NCBI GenBank assembly: GCA_017379255.1
Contig: JAFNWZ010000346.1
Span: forward strand, 1 to 5,606
Reading direction: 5' to 3'
Length of the DNA stretch: 5,606 nucleotides
Origin: Akkermansia sp.
GTDB lineage: Bacteria; Verrucomicrobiota; Verrucomicrobiia; Verrucomicrobiales; Akkermansiaceae
Shown: one piece after another, positions 4,999-5,606 of the stretch
Position numbering within the stretch: the first letter of the stretch is position 1
How the letters are laid out: every line of letters begins with the position of its first letter
Program-made: the position numbers and the translations under genes
The notes under the pieces: generated by a model
What the model saw: only the letters and a program-made list of their open reading frames with translations
Databases searched by the model: none
What the model was told of the DNA's origin: nothing

Positions 4999-5606
4999 TT
5001 AAAGATAAAGATTTGGAATACCTCCTATGCGACCTTGCAAGTAAATCTGGCGCATATTATCATTATCCCCTTCATATTCTATATATGATGTCAACTCAGA
5101 CGCGCCATCTTCATAACGATCCACTAACCAGACTTCATCTTGACGCAGGAGCTCCTTGTCCATAAGCATCACATCATGAGTCGTGAAAATAAGCTGCTGT
5201 GACACCCCGGAACGAGCCATATCTAAGTGACGCTCAATCAGCTTGCGAGATAACTTTGTATGCAGACTTCTGTCTAATTCATCAATGACGAATACTCGTG
5301 GAGTTTTCTTCGGATTGTGCAATACAGGTAATAAATTAATGAAGCTATTAGTGCCATCACTTTCCTCACTCAAATCGAATGTTTCCACTCGTCCGGAAGC
5401 AAGTACATGTTGGGCCACACATTTCAACGATATTAGTTCCCCTTCTTTTTTCTGCAAAACAACGTCCCTGATAGATCGGATTTCATTCTCTTCGATAGTT
5501 TGCTTGATAAAATTTATCACCTGTTCTTGATTCCCTTCTGCCCTGAGCGGTAATGATTTAACCGACAGATTACTGATACCAGTACCCGCATCTCTCAAGT
5601 ATGGCG
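4999..5606 (-). CDS. AAA/ABC-type ATPase (AbiLi-like), C-terminal part
   Basis: About 201 codons are visible; the frame is open to the right edge, so the start, the Walker A motif and most of the protein lie outside. The TTG at 5598 is an internal Leu codon, not a start. Counting from it, residues 76-91 (LSEESDGTNSFINLLP) carry an ABC-type signature. RVFVIDELDRSLH (101-113) is Walker B with its catalytic Glu and the D-loop, and LIFTTHD (136-142) holds the switch His. The C-terminus, IYLQGRIGGIPNL (185-197), is the usual ending of AAA_15/COG1106 'OLD-like' ATPases. In AbiL and related systems such as PARIS, the ATPase acts as sensor and regulator for a TOPRIM- or RloB-type effector. Its direct coupling to rloB (6 nt gap) supports that pairing here. 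Confidence 0.85.
   Translation of the reverse strand, partial: PYLRDAGTGISNLSVKSLPLRAEGNQEQVINFIKQTIEENEIRSIRDVVLQKKEGELISLKCVAQHVLASGRVETFDLSEESDGTNSFINLLPVLHNPKKTPRVFVIDELDRSLHTKLSRKLIERHLDMARSGVSQQLIFTTHDVMLMDKELLRQDEVWLVDRYEDGASELTSYIEYEGDNDNMRQIYLQGRIGGIPNLYL

Noticed and set aside
5596..5598. Start codon of the ATPase at 5598
   Set aside because: It is a TTG within an open frame that continues to the window edge, and the preceding codons and missing Walker A show the protein begins further upstream.

Overview
The window is a mosaic of two A+T-richer, defence-like blocks around a G+C-richer core that carries a probable graspetide (ω-ester/ω-amide peptide) RiPP locus. All credible genes lie on the minus strand, so biological order runs from high to low coordinates. 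The organism is a bacterium. Starts lack convincing Shine-Dalgarno sequences, the core genes are moderately G+C-rich, and an intergenic array of degenerate TACGA-type heptamers is present. I lean weakly towards a gut-type Verrucomicrobiota or Bacteroidota, but nothing visible settles the taxon.

Layout in transcription order: (a) 5606-4396, the C-terminal part of an AAA/ABC-type ATPase that enters from beyond the right edge, followed 6 nt later by a complete RloB-family protein. Together they look like an AbiL-type (AbiLi/AbiLii) abortive-infection pair. (b) 4405-4128, the C-terminal half of DNA-3-methyladenine glycosylase I (tag), in sequence of clearly different composition. The rloB stop codon sits exactly at the point where tag homology resumes, so the defence block appears to be inserted into, or to have replaced, the 5' half of tag. 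(c) 4060-2752, an inverted-repeat leader, an 87-residue precursor-like peptide, a strong intrinsic terminator, and an MvdD/microviridin-type ATP-grasp ligase. (d) 2737-2501, a hairpin, a 12-unit heptamer repeat and a possible 31-residue membrane peptide. (e) 2346-1, the first 782 codons of a KAP-like membrane-anchored P-loop NTPase that runs off the left edge.

How the parts work together: the ATP-grasp enzyme is predicted to close side-chain ester or amide links in the small peptide encoded just upstream. The terminator between them would give many precursor transcripts and few enzyme transcripts. The peptide has two TTS-aromatic units. The second, TTSWIGQGFQIDDW, is symmetric about a GQG turn, so the two Thr face the two Asp as in a nested macrocycle. 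This differs from the graspetide core motifs I know and is the best candidate for something undescribed. The flanking ATPase/RloB pair and KAP-like NTPase suggest a defence or accessory region, but neither has a demonstrated link to the peptide locus.
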